A stretch of DNA of 64,000 bases, from positions 26,853 through 90,852 of the forward strand of contig JAQWGN010000016.1 of NCBI GenBank assembly GCA_029238215.1, given 5' to 3'. Shown here piece after piece: positions 17,253 through 26,720 of the stretch (position 1 is the first letter of the stretch; every line of letters begins with the position of its first letter). Under the pieces are notes generated by a model. It saw nothing but the letters and a program-made list of their open reading frames with translations. It ran no database searches and was not told where the DNA came from. Source of the stretch: Flavobacteriaceae bacterium. GTDB taxonomy: Bacteria; Bacteroidota; Bacteroidia; Flavobacteriales; Flavobacteriaceae. The position numbers and the translations under genes are program-made.

Positions 17253-18239
17253 TTAACGAAAACTAAACGATACGCCGAAGTTTAATGTGTTGTATTCTTG
17301 AATTGTATATTGAACGAATGTCTTTAGTACAAAAAAGCTAAAACGAATTCCAACAACCCCGTGGGTACCAGTGTAAGTTTGTTCTATACTTATTGGATCA
17401 TTGAGTGATATGTTTGTATTATCGACAAATCCCACCGTATAATTTCCTAACATATCCATGTTTGCAGTTCCTTTACTGTACCCAAAACCAGCCATAACAC
17501 TTACAATAGGCAAGTCAATTGAAGCCGTTAATTGTGTAAGGAAAGCACCAACATCATAGGTTACTTTTTGATCGGGATTGGCCGAACTCAGCTCATAGGA
17601 TGAGCTCAACTTAGAATAAGAAGCTAGTGCAGAAACATTAAGCGGAAGCTTGTCCAAAGGACCAAAATATTGCATTAGATTATGCTTAAGTCCAAAACCA
17701 TACATGCTAAACTCAACGCCTGAGTTTTCAATATTTGGCACATAACGCACAATTAAATCTGTATCAAAAAATAAGCCAACACCAAGTTGGGCATAAGGCG
17801 TAATAAACGAATTTGAAATAAGATCGTCTTCAATACCTCCAGGCATGGTCACGGTTTCATCTATGCCTGTTCCGGGCAGGGTATACGTAAAATCGGTAGA
17901 TTGGCTTGGGCCAAAAATACTACTGGCTGTTGGTTTATCACTCGTTAAACTTGTAAGTCCCAAACCTTCAATATCAATTTTTTTAGCGGCATCTGGTACT
18001 CGTGGATAGACAAGTCCGATGGTGAAATCAACACCAAGTTTTTTGTGTGTTTTTGCAGTTGTAAGCCATCCATTACTAAGACTATGGGTTAGCGATTGCC
18101 CTAAAGGAGCAGTATAAGCATCTGCCAATATATTATAGTCTTCTTCTGAAGCCTTTAAAAGATTAGCTAAATCGTCGAATAATTGTGCTGAAGAAAATGT
18201 AGTAGCAAGCAGTGCGAAAAATAAAAACAATTGTTTCAT
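17253..18239 (-). CDS. Outer-membrane beta-barrel-like protein (DUF6588-type)
   Basis: The 328-residue product has a clear signal peptide (MKQLFLFFALLATTFSSAQ) and alternating amphipathic strands ending in the aromatic-rich FGVSFSFR, a typical outer-membrane C-terminal strand. The pattern recalls the Bacteroidetes family now labelled DUF6588, but I cannot run the search. No ligand can be assigned. It is the last gene of a string with the TonB-type gene upstream (30 bp gap), and its stop is just outside the metK promoter. Confidence 0.8.
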   Translation of the reverse strand: MKQLFLFFALLATTFSSAQLFDDLANLLKASEEDYNILADAYTAPLGQSLTHSLSNGWLTTAKTHKKLGVDFTIGLVYPRVPDAAKKIDIEGLGLTSLTSDKPTASSIFGPSQSTDFTYTLPGTGIDETVTMPGGIEDDLISNSFITPYAQLGVGLFFDTDLIVRYVPNIENSGVEFSMYGFGLKHNLMQYFGPLDKLPLNVSALASYSKLSSSYELSSANPDQKVTYDVGAFLTQLTASIDLPIVSVMAGFGYSKGTANMDMLGNYTVGFVDNTNISLNDPISIEQTYTGTHGVVGIRFSFFVLKTFVQYTIQEYNTLNFGVSFSFR

Positions 18240-18269
18240 AACAAATAAGTTTGGATATACAAATATAGG

Positions 18270-20939
18270 TTAAATGATGTATTTAAGAGTGAAATAAATA
18301 TATCTAGGCTGAATCATGTACAGCGTAGTGTTTTGTATAATTCCTGAAAAATTATCCTTGTTGATACTTGAATTTTGTAACACATTATTCGCCTGAATGC
18401 TAAACTCCCACGGACTGTCTATCTTATTGTATATAAGAGACATCGTCAAATCATCATAGGTGTTTAATGAAGTACTCCCTAAGCGGTAATCAAAATAACT
18501 GTATTCCGCAAGGAAGATAAATCCTTTTAAAAATGCAGCATCTATTCCTAAAAATGGACGTTCAGTAATGAAATGACGTACTTGATCTTGATCCTTAGAA
18601 CGATTGATATTATAACTATAACCAAGGGTAACATTTGGTGCAGCTTTAAAGTTTGATGCAATACTTGCGCTCCCAAATTGAGTGAAATAATCAAAACGAC
18701 GCAATGCATCATTAACAATATTATACGATGTGTTTTTATCTGCTCGTAGTGTAAAGCTAGTTTTTACATTATTAAATCTTTTTTGCAACCTTCCCCTCAG
18801 GCTGATGCTTTCCTCAGCTTTTGGGGCGTTAAACGGGGAGGACTCACGGTTTATACCATTTAATGTGTTTACGGTTTTGAATGTATCAAACTTTTTACGG
18901 TAGTTTAAACGAACAAATATGTTCGTGAAGTTGAACATATTAAAATTAAAATAATTGAGCGTAAAATTGTTAAAATAGGCAGGGTTAAGTTCAGGATTTC
19001 CAATATACAACCTGTTGTAATTGTTAAAGGTATATGCCGCTCCAAGTCTGCTAACATCTGAATATTGTAATTGCGCTTTGTAGGTAAAACGCAAGGTTTC
19101 CGAATTACGTAGTTGATAGCTAATCCAAACATCAGGTAGCAGCCTTGTTTCGTTCGTATTTCTAGTGTTCTCCTGATAGGTATTAATATCATACTTGTGC
19201 AAGGTAAGCCCTGGGTTAAAGGTTAGCTTGCCTTTTTTTACACGGTAGCGTAAGGCGGTATACAGGTCCGAAAATTGGTGACGGGCGTTGTTATTTAGGT
19301 ACTGCTCTTGAAACACACGAAATTCATCGTTTTCAAAATCTCCCATATTAGAATCATAGTCTTGTGATACTTGAGTTGTTCCAAGTGTAACATTTAAACT
19401 TGCCAAGTTGCTAAGCATGTAATAGTACTCCAGTCTTCCTTCGAGTTTATGGGTTTTAGTAAACCGATTTTGTTGTACCATATAATCCTCGGCCTGTGGA
19501 GTCAGTGGAAGAATATTGCGAAATAATATACGTTCTTTCTGAAGCCTGTATGTGGGGTTTTCCTCTTGAATAGCATGTTGTAGTTCTAAGGCAAAAATGT
19601 GCTGTTCATTTAAGGTTAAATAGGCATTAAGGTTTTGATTGAGCTGCCGCGGCGTTTGAGTACGGTAAGAGGTTATATCTTCTTGTCTTAAAGAAGTTGA
19701 TGTTATAGCGCTATACTCTTCCTCTTCGGCAGTACGATAAAAAATATCGTATTCAAATTGAAAATTCGGATTGGCATTGTATAGGGTAGAAAACTTATAT
19801 AATTGGGAGGTGTTTACTTGATCAATGTCATTATCTGTTACTTCTGTTACACCTGTTGAAGTAAAGGTCCGTTCCCTAACAGATTGTATTGTAGTGTTGT
19901 TTTTTGACACAATAGCAAAGCCCGAAAAATCTAGACCTTCTTTTGGAGAATGCGAAAAATTGGTTGCTGCAAAATCATTTTCGATAGCAGCAGCATTGTT
20001 GTTTTGTAAGTTGGTTAGGCCAACATCATTGGTTTGAATATTAATAGATGACCCGCTACGGTTGCTCTGGTTTCTAAATCCACCTGTAAAACGAAAATAG
20101 TCACGTCGGGTAAATGGATTATCTCCAACATTATTGCTGTTACCCAAAAAATTTATACTTGTTTTGGGACTATAATAAAACACTTTTGGGTTGAGTAAAA
20201 AGCGTTCATCCTTACCCCCGCCAGCGGCTAGCTCACCAAACCAAAAGGCATCTTTACCGTCTTTAAGCTTAATGTTTATAGCCATACGATCGTCGTTGTT
20301 AGTGACATTGCTAAGCTGTGAAATTTCATTAAAGTTTTTTAGCACTTGTACTTTGTCAATGGCATTAGCAGGAATGTTTTCTGTGGCAATTTTTGAATCT
20401 CCGTCAAAAAAATCTTTCCCCTCAACCATCACTTTTGAAACTTTACGTCCTTCTACTTCAATCTCACCATTTTCATTAATTTCAATACCAGGTAAATTTT
20501 CAAGAACATCGCGTAATTTTCGTTCTGAACCGGTATTAAATGAATCTGCATTATATACGATAGTATCTCCTTGAATTGATACCGGCATTTCGTAGGTGAC
20601 CTCAACAGCATCAAGTTGTTCTGTAAGTTCATAAAGAACAATGGCTTCATTTAAATCGTATTGGGATTTACGCTCTAACTCCACAGGCTTGAAGCCCAAA
20701 TAAGAAATTTTAATCTGGTATGGAACGTCTTTTTTTATTCCTATTGAAAACTTGCCCTCTAAATCTGAAATGGCAAAGCTGTCCATCCGATGTGTTAGTT
20801 GGTTTTCGGCAACAACATTAGCCGTAGAAATCGCTACGCCCAAACTGTCTAAAACCACTCCTTCAAATCGTATGTTTTGCCCCCAAACTAGAACAGAAAA
20901 CATACAAGAAACACTAGCTATTAAAGAGTTATTTTTCAT
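18270..20939 (-). CDS. TonB-dependent-receptor-like outer-membrane protein
   Basis: The 889-residue product starts with a signal peptide (ending VWGQ) and a carboxypeptidase-regulatory-like domain (about 22-105; GVVLDSLGVAISTANV). A plug-like region (about 110-230) with VLENLPGIEINENGEIEVEG follows, then a long beta-barrel. This is the layout of Bacteroidetes TonB-receptor-like proteins without a clear TonB box. It lies 7 bp downstream of a GLPGLI-family gene, and such pairs are common in flavobacteria. The role is probably peptide, metal or antimicrobial-related transport, but the substrate is unknown. Confidence 0.88.
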   Translation of the reverse strand: MKNNSLIASVSCMFSVLVWGQNIRFEGVVLDSLGVAISTANVVAENQLTHRMDSFAISDLEGKFSIGIKKDVPYQIKISYLGFKPVELERKSQYDLNEAIVLYELTEQLDAVEVTYEMPVSIQGDTIVYNADSFNTGSERKLRDVLENLPGIEINENGEIEVEGRKVSKVMVEGKDFFDGDSKIATENIPANAIDKVQVLKNFNEISQLSNVTNNDDRMAINIKLKDGKDAFWFGELAAGGGKDERFLLNPKVFYYSPKTSINFLGNSNNVGDNPFTRRDYFRFTGGFRNQSNRSGSSINIQTNDVGLTNLQNNNAAAIENDFAATNFSHSPKEGLDFSGFAIVSKNNTTIQSVRERTFTSTGVTEVTDNDIDQVNTSQLYKFSTLYNANPNFQFEYDIFYRTAEEEEYSAITSTSLRQEDITSYRTQTPRQLNQNLNAYLTLNEQHIFALELQHAIQEENPTYRLQKERILFRNILPLTPQAEDYMVQQNRFTKTHKLEGRLEYYYMLSNLASLNVTLGTTQVSQDYDSNMGDFENDEFRVFQEQYLNNNARHQFSDLYTALRYRVKKGKLTFNPGLTLHKYDINTYQENTRNTNETRLLPDVWISYQLRNSETLRFTYKAQLQYSDVSRLGAAYTFNNYNRLYIGNPELNPAYFNNFTLNYFNFNMFNFTNIFVRLNYRKKFDTFKTVNTLNGINRESSPFNAPKAEESISLRGRLQKRFNNVKTSFTLRADKNTSYNIVNDALRRFDYFTQFGSASIASNFKAAPNVTLGYSYNINRSKDQDQVRHFITERPFLGIDAAFLKGFIFLAEYSYFDYRLGSTSLNTYDDLTMSLIYNKIDSPWEFSIQANNVLQNSSINKDNFSGIIQNTTLYMIQPRYIYFTLKYII

Positions 20940-20946
20940 TTTATTC

Positions 20947-21771
20947 TTAACGAATTCTGAGTCGATTATTCGAATCCCCGCTTCTGTTATTGTTGTAACG
21001 TGAACGCATCTGTTGAATCTTTTCTTCTCTAATTTTATAAAATTCTTTTCCAGTAACTTTTTTTCCTTTTGTAGGTGGGTCTAATGGTATCTTTTCTGTA
21101 ACATTCATTTGAACCGATGTGCACAACAGCGTCTTATTCCCGTCCTGAACCATTAAAATCAGACCTGGCAACCCAACATACTTTTCAGGGCCAGCAGCAA
21201 TAGGAATATCAGGCGTAAACCATACTGAAACAGTAACAGGTATTTTATCTGGTTTTTTTTGGGCTTCTCCATCCTTGTCGCCTCCAAAAGGAATTTGGCT
21301 TGAAGGTGGGACTTGCATTTCGGTATATGTAGCCTGGTAAGCAGTATAATTTCCTATTTGTTTAGAAGCCCCTGTGAACGTCCATTGAGGTTGCTTTAGG
21401 TTTCGGATTATAAGAAATACTTTCCCAAACATTTCTTGCTGGACGGTTTGTTTCTTTGAAGCAAGATTGGTGTGTGTTATTTTAGAATTGCTTGTGCCAA
21501 AGCCTCTAAAGTTGGATTTTCCGGTCCATTGATTAGAAGCCTCTAGCTTTTCTTCTTTTTTGTATATCGATTCCTCGCGATTTAGATGTAAATAAAAAAT
21601 TTGAGGCTCAGACATGCGCTTTTTAATTCTATCGGCAACCGCTTTTGGCATGGTAGCGTTTTTACTAAAATCATATTTCTGATTTACTTTAACAGCATAT
21701 GTAGCCTTTATTTGCTGGGTAAAACCAGCCATAGAAATAAAAGCAAAACAAATAATTAATAGCAACTTCAT
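20947..21771 (-). CDS. GLPGLI family protein
   Basis: The 274-residue secreted protein carries the family-naming motif in YVGLPGLILMV (about residues 194-204) and a signal peptide at residues 1-18 (KLLLIICFAFISMAGFTQ). GLPGLI proteins are found in Bacteroidetes, usually beside a TonB-receptor-like gene as here. Their biochemical role is not established. The C-terminus is Arg/Asn-rich (NNNRSGDSNNRLRIR). It is the first gene of the three-gene outer-membrane string and is divergent from the deoxynucleoside kinase. Confidence 0.92.
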   Translation of the reverse strand: MKLLLIICFAFISMAGFTQQIKATYAVKVNQKYDFSKNATMPKAVADRIKKRMSEPQIFYLHLNREESIYKKEEKLEASNQWTGKSNFRGFGTSNSKITHTNLASKKQTVQQEMFGKVFLIIRNLKQPQWTFTGASKQIGNYTAYQATYTEMQVPPSSQIPFGGDKDGEAQKKPDKIPVTVSVWFTPDIPIAAGPEKYVGLPGLILMVQDGNKTLLCTSVQMNVTEKIPLDPPTKGKKVTGKEFYKIREEKIQQMRSRYNNNRSGDSNNRLRIR

Positions 21772-21905
21772 TTATTGAAATTTAAGTAAAAATAACCATC
21801 CTGTAAATGATTCTTAAATGTAAGTTTGGATAATGAGCAATTAGTTTCCTATTTAGAATATTTTTTTGCCAAAGATACCTATATTTAAAGCTATAAATTT
21901 TCACT

Positions 21906-22526
21906 ATGCATATCGCTATTGCAGGTAACATCGGAGCTGGTAAAACCAGCTTAACTGAACTACTACACAAACATTATGGCTGGGAAGCGCTTTACGAAGA
22001 CGTTGTCGAAAACCCCTATCTCGATGACTTTTATGCTGAGATGGAACGCTGGTCATTTAACTTGCAAGTCTATTTTCTAAACAGTCGGTTTCGTCAAATT
22101 TTAGAAATTCACAAAAAGGGTAATGATGTGGTTCAAGACCGTTCTATCTACGAAGATGCGCATATTTTTGCCCCCAACCTCCATGCCATGGGGCTTATGA
22201 CACACCGAGATTTCAGTAATTATTCTGCTGTATTCGATTTGATGGAATCGTTGGTTAAGGGGCCAGACTTAATGATTTATCTTAGAAGTTCAATCTCAAA
22301 TTTAGTGTCTCAGATTCACAAGCGTGGTCGTGAATATGAAAATTCAATTAGCATTGACTATCTGAGTCGTCTTAACGAACGTTATGAGGCTTGGGCACAC
22401 AATTACGACAAAGGGAAGCTACTAATCATTGATGTAGACGACCTAAACTTTGTTGATCAAAAAGAAGATCTTGGTGTGGTGATTGAAAAAATAGATGCCG
22501 AACTAAGCGGACTATTTACATCCTAA
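21906..22526 (+). CDS. Deoxynucleoside kinase
   Basis: This 206-residue P-loop kinase of the dNK/dCK/dGK family phosphorylates deoxynucleosides for salvage. The Walker A motif is GNIGAGKTS (residues 7-15) and the DRS substrate motif is in VQDRSIYEDAHIF. The arginine-rich lid is in QIHKRGREYE. The gene stands alone on the plus strand and its end overlaps the 3' end of hppA by 11 bp in convergent orientation. Specificity (dA, dG or dC) cannot be told from the sequence. Confidence 0.93.
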   Translation: MHIAIAGNIGAGKTSLTELLHKHYGWEALYEDVVENPYLDDFYAEMERWSFNLQVYFLNSRFRQILEIHKKGNDVVQDRSIYEDAHIFAPNLHAMGLMTHRDFSNYSAVFDLMESLVKGPDLMIYLRSSISNLVSQIHKRGREYENSISIDYLSRLNERYEAWAHNYDKGKLLIIDVDDLNFVDQKEDLGVVIEKIDAELSGLFTS

Positions 22527-24855
22527 GCGTTTTTTCAGCAGTAGCTAAAGACATTTTTACTTCCTCTTCACTACCCTTAAATACTTGTACTTTCTCAATT
22601 TCTTTGCCGTTTTCAACTGAAACAACCGTAATTGTTCCTTTTGCAAACCCTTCGTCTGTACGCTCTATATGGACGTCAACGTGAATGGGCTCGGATGATT
22701 CGCTATGACCATCGCCTAAAAGCGGCGCAAGTACCAAGCCTATAAGGCATGTAAGTTTAATCAAGATGTTCATAGATGGTCCTGAAGTGTCTTTAAATGG
22801 ATCTCCAACAGTATCTCCAGTAACGGCTGCCTTGTGGGCATCGCTCCCTTTGTATGTCATCTCTCCATCAATTTCAACACCAGCCTCAAAGGATTTTTTT
22901 GCGTTATCCCAAGCGCCACCTGCATTGTTTTGAAAAATAGCCCACATAACACCAGAAACACAGACTCCAGCCATATAGCCTCCTAAAGGTTCAGCGCCAA
23001 AAAGAAGACCAATAATAATTGGTGTGATAATGGTAATTAAACCCGGAATAAGCATTTCTCTTAATGCTGCCTTTGTTGAAATATCAACACACTTTGCATA
23101 TTCTGGCTTTCCCTTTCCTTCTAAAATTCCTGGAATTTCTTTAAACTGTCGACGAACTTCTTGAACCATTTCCATTGCTGCTTTCCCAACAGATTGCATT
23201 GCAAGCGCAGAAAATACTACTGGAATCATCCCGCCAACAAACAACATGGCCAACACATCAGCCTTAAAAATATTAATTCCGTCAATACCTGTAAACTTTA
23301 CAAAAGCCGCAAAAAGCGCCAAGGCCGTAAGCGCAGCAGATGCAATAGCAAAACCCTTACCAACTGCTGCAGTGGTATTTCCTACAGAATCTAATATATC
23401 AGTACGTTCACGAACCTCTGGGTTTAATTCACTCATTTCAGCTACTCCGCCAGCGTTATCTGCAATAGGGCCAAAAGCATCGATCGCAAGTTGCATGGCT
23501 GTAGTTGCCATCATTGCAGAAGCTGCTAAGGCTACCCCGTAGAATCCTGCCAAAGCATACGATCCATAAATTGCAGCCGCAAACAAAATAACTGATAAAA
23601 ATGTCGACTTCATACCAACGGCTAACCCAGCAATAATATTGGTTGCTGCACCCGTTGAGCTATTTTGTACGATTTCCATAACTGGTTTTTTTCCTAGCGA
23701 TGTATAATATGCCGTTACTACAGAAATAAGCGCCCCTACTGCCAAACCAATACAAGCAGCCCAAAAAACATTAATTGATGGAACAGCTATAATTCCTTCA
23801 CCAAAAAAGTTCATAGAAAGCGTTGCTGGAAGCATCCAGTCAATAAAAAACCAACTCGCAGCTAAAGTTATTAAGATTGCTGCCCAATTCCCAGTATCAA
23901 GTGCGCGTTGTACTTCAGGTTCTTTAACATCATTACTCTTAATTTTTACAAAAAATGTTCCAACAATAGAAGCCAAAATACCTACGCCTGCAATTACCAA
24001 AGGAAGAAGAATTGGACCCATACCGTTAAAGGAAACAAGGGCAGTACCTGCATCAAGCATGTCTTTAATAACATAATTACCAAGAACCATCGCTGCAAGT
24101 ACTGTGGCAACATACGAACCAAAAAGGTCAGCACCCATTCCGGCTACGTCACCTACATTATCTCCTACATTATCAGCAATAGTTGCAGGATTACGAGGGT
24201 CGTCTTCTGGAATACCAGCCTCTACTTTTCCTACTAAGTCTGCACCTACATCAGCAGCTTTGGTATAAATACCTCCACCAACACGAGCAAAAAGCGCAAT
24301 AGACTCAGCGCCTAAAGAGAACCCGGCCAGTGTTTCTAAAACAATAGTCATTTGAGTATAAAAACTACCCCCTTGATTCATGAACTGTCCAATAAAAAAC
24401 AAAAACAATAAGCTAAGTCCTAAAACGGCCAATCCAGCAACTCCTAAGCCCATAACTGTTCCTCCATTAAATGAAACTTTTAAAGCATTAGGTAAACTTG
24501 TTTTTGCAGCTTCTGCAGTTCTAGCATTTGCGTCTGTTGCAATACGCATTCCTATATTTCCAGCAAATGCACTAAAAAATGCACCAAAAATAAATGCAGG
24601 AACTATCATCCAATGTGTAGTGTCTACTAATAAAGAAATCCCGTAGAGTGCACCAGAAGCAATAAGAACAAAAATCACCAACAGGCGATATTCAGCCCCT
24701 AAAAACGCGAGGGCTCCTTCTTTAATTGCACTAGCAATTTCGACCATCTTGGCGTCTCCAGGAGATTGACTACGCACCCATTTAGCTTTGAACAGCATAA
24801 TAATTAAACCTAAAACAGCAAGAACTACAGGTAAATAAAAAACAAATGAATTCAT
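22516..24855 (-). CDS. hppA: Membrane-bound sodium/proton-pumping pyrophosphatase
   Basis: The 779-residue integral membrane enzyme with about 16 helices hydrolyses pyrophosphate and pumps H+ or Na+. The substrate-binding segments are intact: DVGADLVGKVEAGIPEDD and NPATIADNVGDNVGD, and DNAGGVAEMS later. At the position that separates K+-dependent from K+-independent types it reads GNTTAAVGK (alanine), which indicates the K+-dependent class. A roughly 60-residue soluble tail after the last helix (IHVDVHIERTDEG and on) is an extra compared with plant V-PPases. The pumped ion cannot be decided by eye. Confidence 0.96.
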   Translation of the reverse strand: MNSFVFYLPVVLAVLGLIIMLFKAKWVRSQSPGDAKMVEIASAIKEGALAFLGAEYRLLVIFVLIASGALYGISLLVDTTHWMIVPAFIFGAFFSAFAGNIGMRIATDANARTAEAAKTSLPNALKVSFNGGTVMGLGVAGLAVLGLSLLFLFFIGQFMNQGGSFYTQMTIVLETLAGFSLGAESIALFARVGGGIYTKAADVGADLVGKVEAGIPEDDPRNPATIADNVGDNVGDVAGMGADLFGSYVATVLAAMVLGNYVIKDMLDAGTALVSFNGMGPILLPLVIAGVGILASIVGTFFVKIKSNDVKEPEVQRALDTGNWAAILITLAASWFFIDWMLPATLSMNFFGEGIIAVPSINVFWAACIGLAVGALISVVTAYYTSLGKKPVMEIVQNSSTGAATNIIAGLAVGMKSTFLSVILFAAAIYGSYALAGFYGVALAASAMMATTAMQLAIDAFGPIADNAGGVAEMSELNPEVRERTDILDSVGNTTAAVGKGFAIASAALTALALFAAFVKFTGIDGINIFKADVLAMLFVGGMIPVVFSALAMQSVGKAAMEMVQEVRRQFKEIPGILEGKGKPEYAKCVDISTKAALREMLIPGLITIITPIIIGLLFGAEPLGGYMAGVCVSGVMWAIFQNNAGGAWDNAKKSFEAGVEIDGEMTYKGSDAHKAAVTGDTVGDPFKDTSGPSMNILIKLTCLIGLVLAPLLGDGHSESSEPIHVDVHIERTDEGFAKGTITVVSVENGKEIEKVQVFKGSEEEVKMSLATAEKTLRM

Positions 24856-24874
24856 GTAAAAATATTAGTAATGG

Positions 24875-25849
24875 TTACTTTAAAACTTGTTTTACTGCGC
24901 GTATGACATCTTCATGGTTAGGCAACCACTCAGCCAATAGAACCGGTGAGTATGGTGCTGGTGTATCTGCAGTATTGATTTTTTGTATTGGTGCATCTAG
25001 ATAATCAAAAGCTTGGTTTTGAACTTGGTATGTTATTTCAGTAGAAATATTTCCAAAGGGCCATGATTCTTCCAAAATAACCAATCGATTCGTTTTTTTA
25101 ACCGATTCAATGATGGTGTTTATATCTAGAGGTCGTATGGTTCGTAAGTCAATAAGCTCACACGAAATATTTTCTTTAGCCAATGCTTCTGTGGCTTTTT
25201 GAGCTTCTTTTAATATTTTACCAAAAGATACAAGGGTTACGTCAGTACCTGCTTGCTTTATTTCAGCAACTCCAATAGGTAAAACGTATTCTCCATCTGG
25301 AACCTCACATTTATCTCCGTACATCTGTTCAGACTCCATAAAAATAACAGGGTCATCGTCGCGAATAGCAGCCTTTAAAAGCCCTTTGGCATCGTATGGA
25401 TTGGATGGAACAATTACTTTTAAACCCGGACAGTTGGCATACCAACTCTCAAAAGCCTGCGAATGTGTAGCTGCCAATTGACCTGCAGAAGCGGTAGGAC
25501 CGCGAAAAACAATTGGGCAAGGAAATTGACCACCAGACATTTGACGAATTTTGGCCGCATTATTGATGATTTGATCAATGCCAACTAAGGCAAAGTTAAA
25601 GGTCATGAACTCAATAATGGGACGGTTTCCTGTCATGGTAGAACCAACGCCTATACCTGCAAAACCAAGCTCGGATATTGGGGTGTCAATTACACGCTTT
25701 TCACCAAATTCATCGAGCATGCCTTTAGAAGCTTTATAGGCCCCATTGTATTCGGCAACTTCCTCTCCCATTAAATAAATGCTATCGTCAAGGCGCATCT
25801 CCTCAGACATGGCTTCACATATTGCTTCACGAAATTGTATAGTCCTCAT
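24875..25849 (-). CDS. pdhB: Pyruvate dehydrogenase E1 component, beta subunit
   Basis: The 324-residue transketolase-like beta subunit pairs with an E1-alpha that is not in this window. Landmarks: MRTIQFREAICEAMSEEM at the start, VIDTPISELGFAGIGVGS, and FRGPTASAGQLAATHSQ. The true start is the ATG at 25849, since the extra 23 codons upstream lie over the promoter (TAnnTTTG at 25867-25874). A branched-chain 2-oxoacid substrate is possible in principle, but the sequence is of the PDH type. It is divergent from etfB and 19 bp upstream of hppA. Confidence 0.92.
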   Translation of the reverse strand: MRTIQFREAICEAMSEEMRLDDSIYLMGEEVAEYNGAYKASKGMLDEFGEKRVIDTPISELGFAGIGVGSTMTGNRPIIEFMTFNFALVGIDQIINNAAKIRQMSGGQFPCPIVFRGPTASAGQLAATHSQAFESWYANCPGLKVIVPSNPYDAKGLLKAAIRDDDPVIFMESEQMYGDKCEVPDGEYVLPIGVAEIKQAGTDVTLVSFGKILKEAQKATEALAKENISCELIDLRTIRPLDINTIIESVKKTNRLVILEESWPFGNISTEITYQVQNQAFDYLDAPIQKINTADTPAPYSPVLLAEWLPNHEDVIRAVKQVLK

Positions 25850-25866
25850 AGCTGGTTTAAGAGGCG

Positions 25867-25898
25867 CAAAAGTACTAATAAAATACCCAAAAGCAAAA
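25867..25898 (-). promoter_or_regulatory. pdhB promoter
   Basis: Minus-strand TTTTG (25894-25898), exactly 19 bp, then TACTTTTG (25867-25874). Both elements fit the Bacteroidetes consensus, and the -7 box is 17 bp before the chosen pdhB ATG. Confidence 0.75.
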
Positions 25899-25967
25899 GA
25901 CTTGAATTTATTATGCACGCATAATAGTTTGATTTTTTTTATACCTTTGTTTATAAATTGAAATGGT

Positions 25968-26714
25968 ATGAATATTTTAGTGTGTATAAGTCACGTTCCC
26001 GACACTACATCAAAGATAAATTTTGTAATGGACAACACCCTATTCAAATCCAAAGGAGTACAGTATATTATAAATCCTAACGACGAATTTGGACTTACTA
26101 GGGCTATTTGGTTTAAAGAGAAACATGGAGCAACCGTACATGTCATTCATGTAGGGACTGCTGCTGCTGACCCAACCCTAAGAAAATGTTTGGCTATAGG
26201 AGCTGACAAAGCATATCGCATAGACACGCCTGCTCACGACGGAAATCATGTCGCTCATGAACTGGCTGCTTTCTTAAAAACCAATTCTCATGATTTGATT
26301 ATTGCTGGACGAGAATCCATTGACTATAATGGCGGAATGGTTCCTGGAATATTAGCAGGTATATTAAACATGCCATTTATTCCAAATTGTGTAGGATTAG
26401 AAATTGATGGCAATACTGCAACTGGCGAAAGAGAAATAGATGGTGGGCGCGAAAAATTAAAAGGAACCCTACCCATGGTAATTGGCGGTCAAAAAGGACT
26501 CGTGGAAGAATCCGATCTCAAAATCCCAAACATGCGTGGAATCATGCAAGCACGACAAAAACCGTTTGAAGTAATTCCTTCTAGCAATGCTATGGCGCTA
26601 ACCAAAGAAGTTTCTTTTGAAAAGCCTGCTCCCAAAGCAGCCGTTAAACTTGTTCCTGCTGATGATATTGATCAACTTATTGAACTCTTACATAAAGAAG
26701 CTAACGTAATTTAA
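25968..26714 (+). CDS. etfB: Electron transfer flavoprotein beta subunit
   Basis: The 248-residue EtfB binds AMP structurally and forms a heterodimer with EtfA to carry electrons from acyl-CoA dehydrogenases to the quinone pool. MNILVCISHVPDTTSKINF and the segment DLIIAGRESIDYNGGMVPG are typical, as is the later DGGREKLKGTLPMVIGGQKGL. The gene is followed 6 bp later by etfA. A TACCTTTG -7 box (25942-25949) lies just upstream, though no good -33 partner is at the right distance. Confidence 0.96.
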   Translation: MNILVCISHVPDTTSKINFVMDNTLFKSKGVQYIINPNDEFGLTRAIWFKEKHGATVHVIHVGTAAADPTLRKCLAIGADKAYRIDTPAHDGNHVAHELAAFLKTNSHDLIIAGRESIDYNGGMVPGILAGILNMPFIPNCVGLEIDGNTATGEREIDGGREKLKGTLPMVIGGQKGLVEESDLKIPNMRGIMQARQKPFEVIPSSNAMALTKEVSFEKPAPKAAVKLVPADDIDQLIELLHKEANVI

Positions 26715-26720
26715 ATCCTC

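Noticed and set aside
23908..24237. Plus-strand open frames antisense to hppA and metH
   Set aside because: They arise from the biased codon use of conserved genes on the other strand, have no promoter or coupling, and their products look like no protein family.
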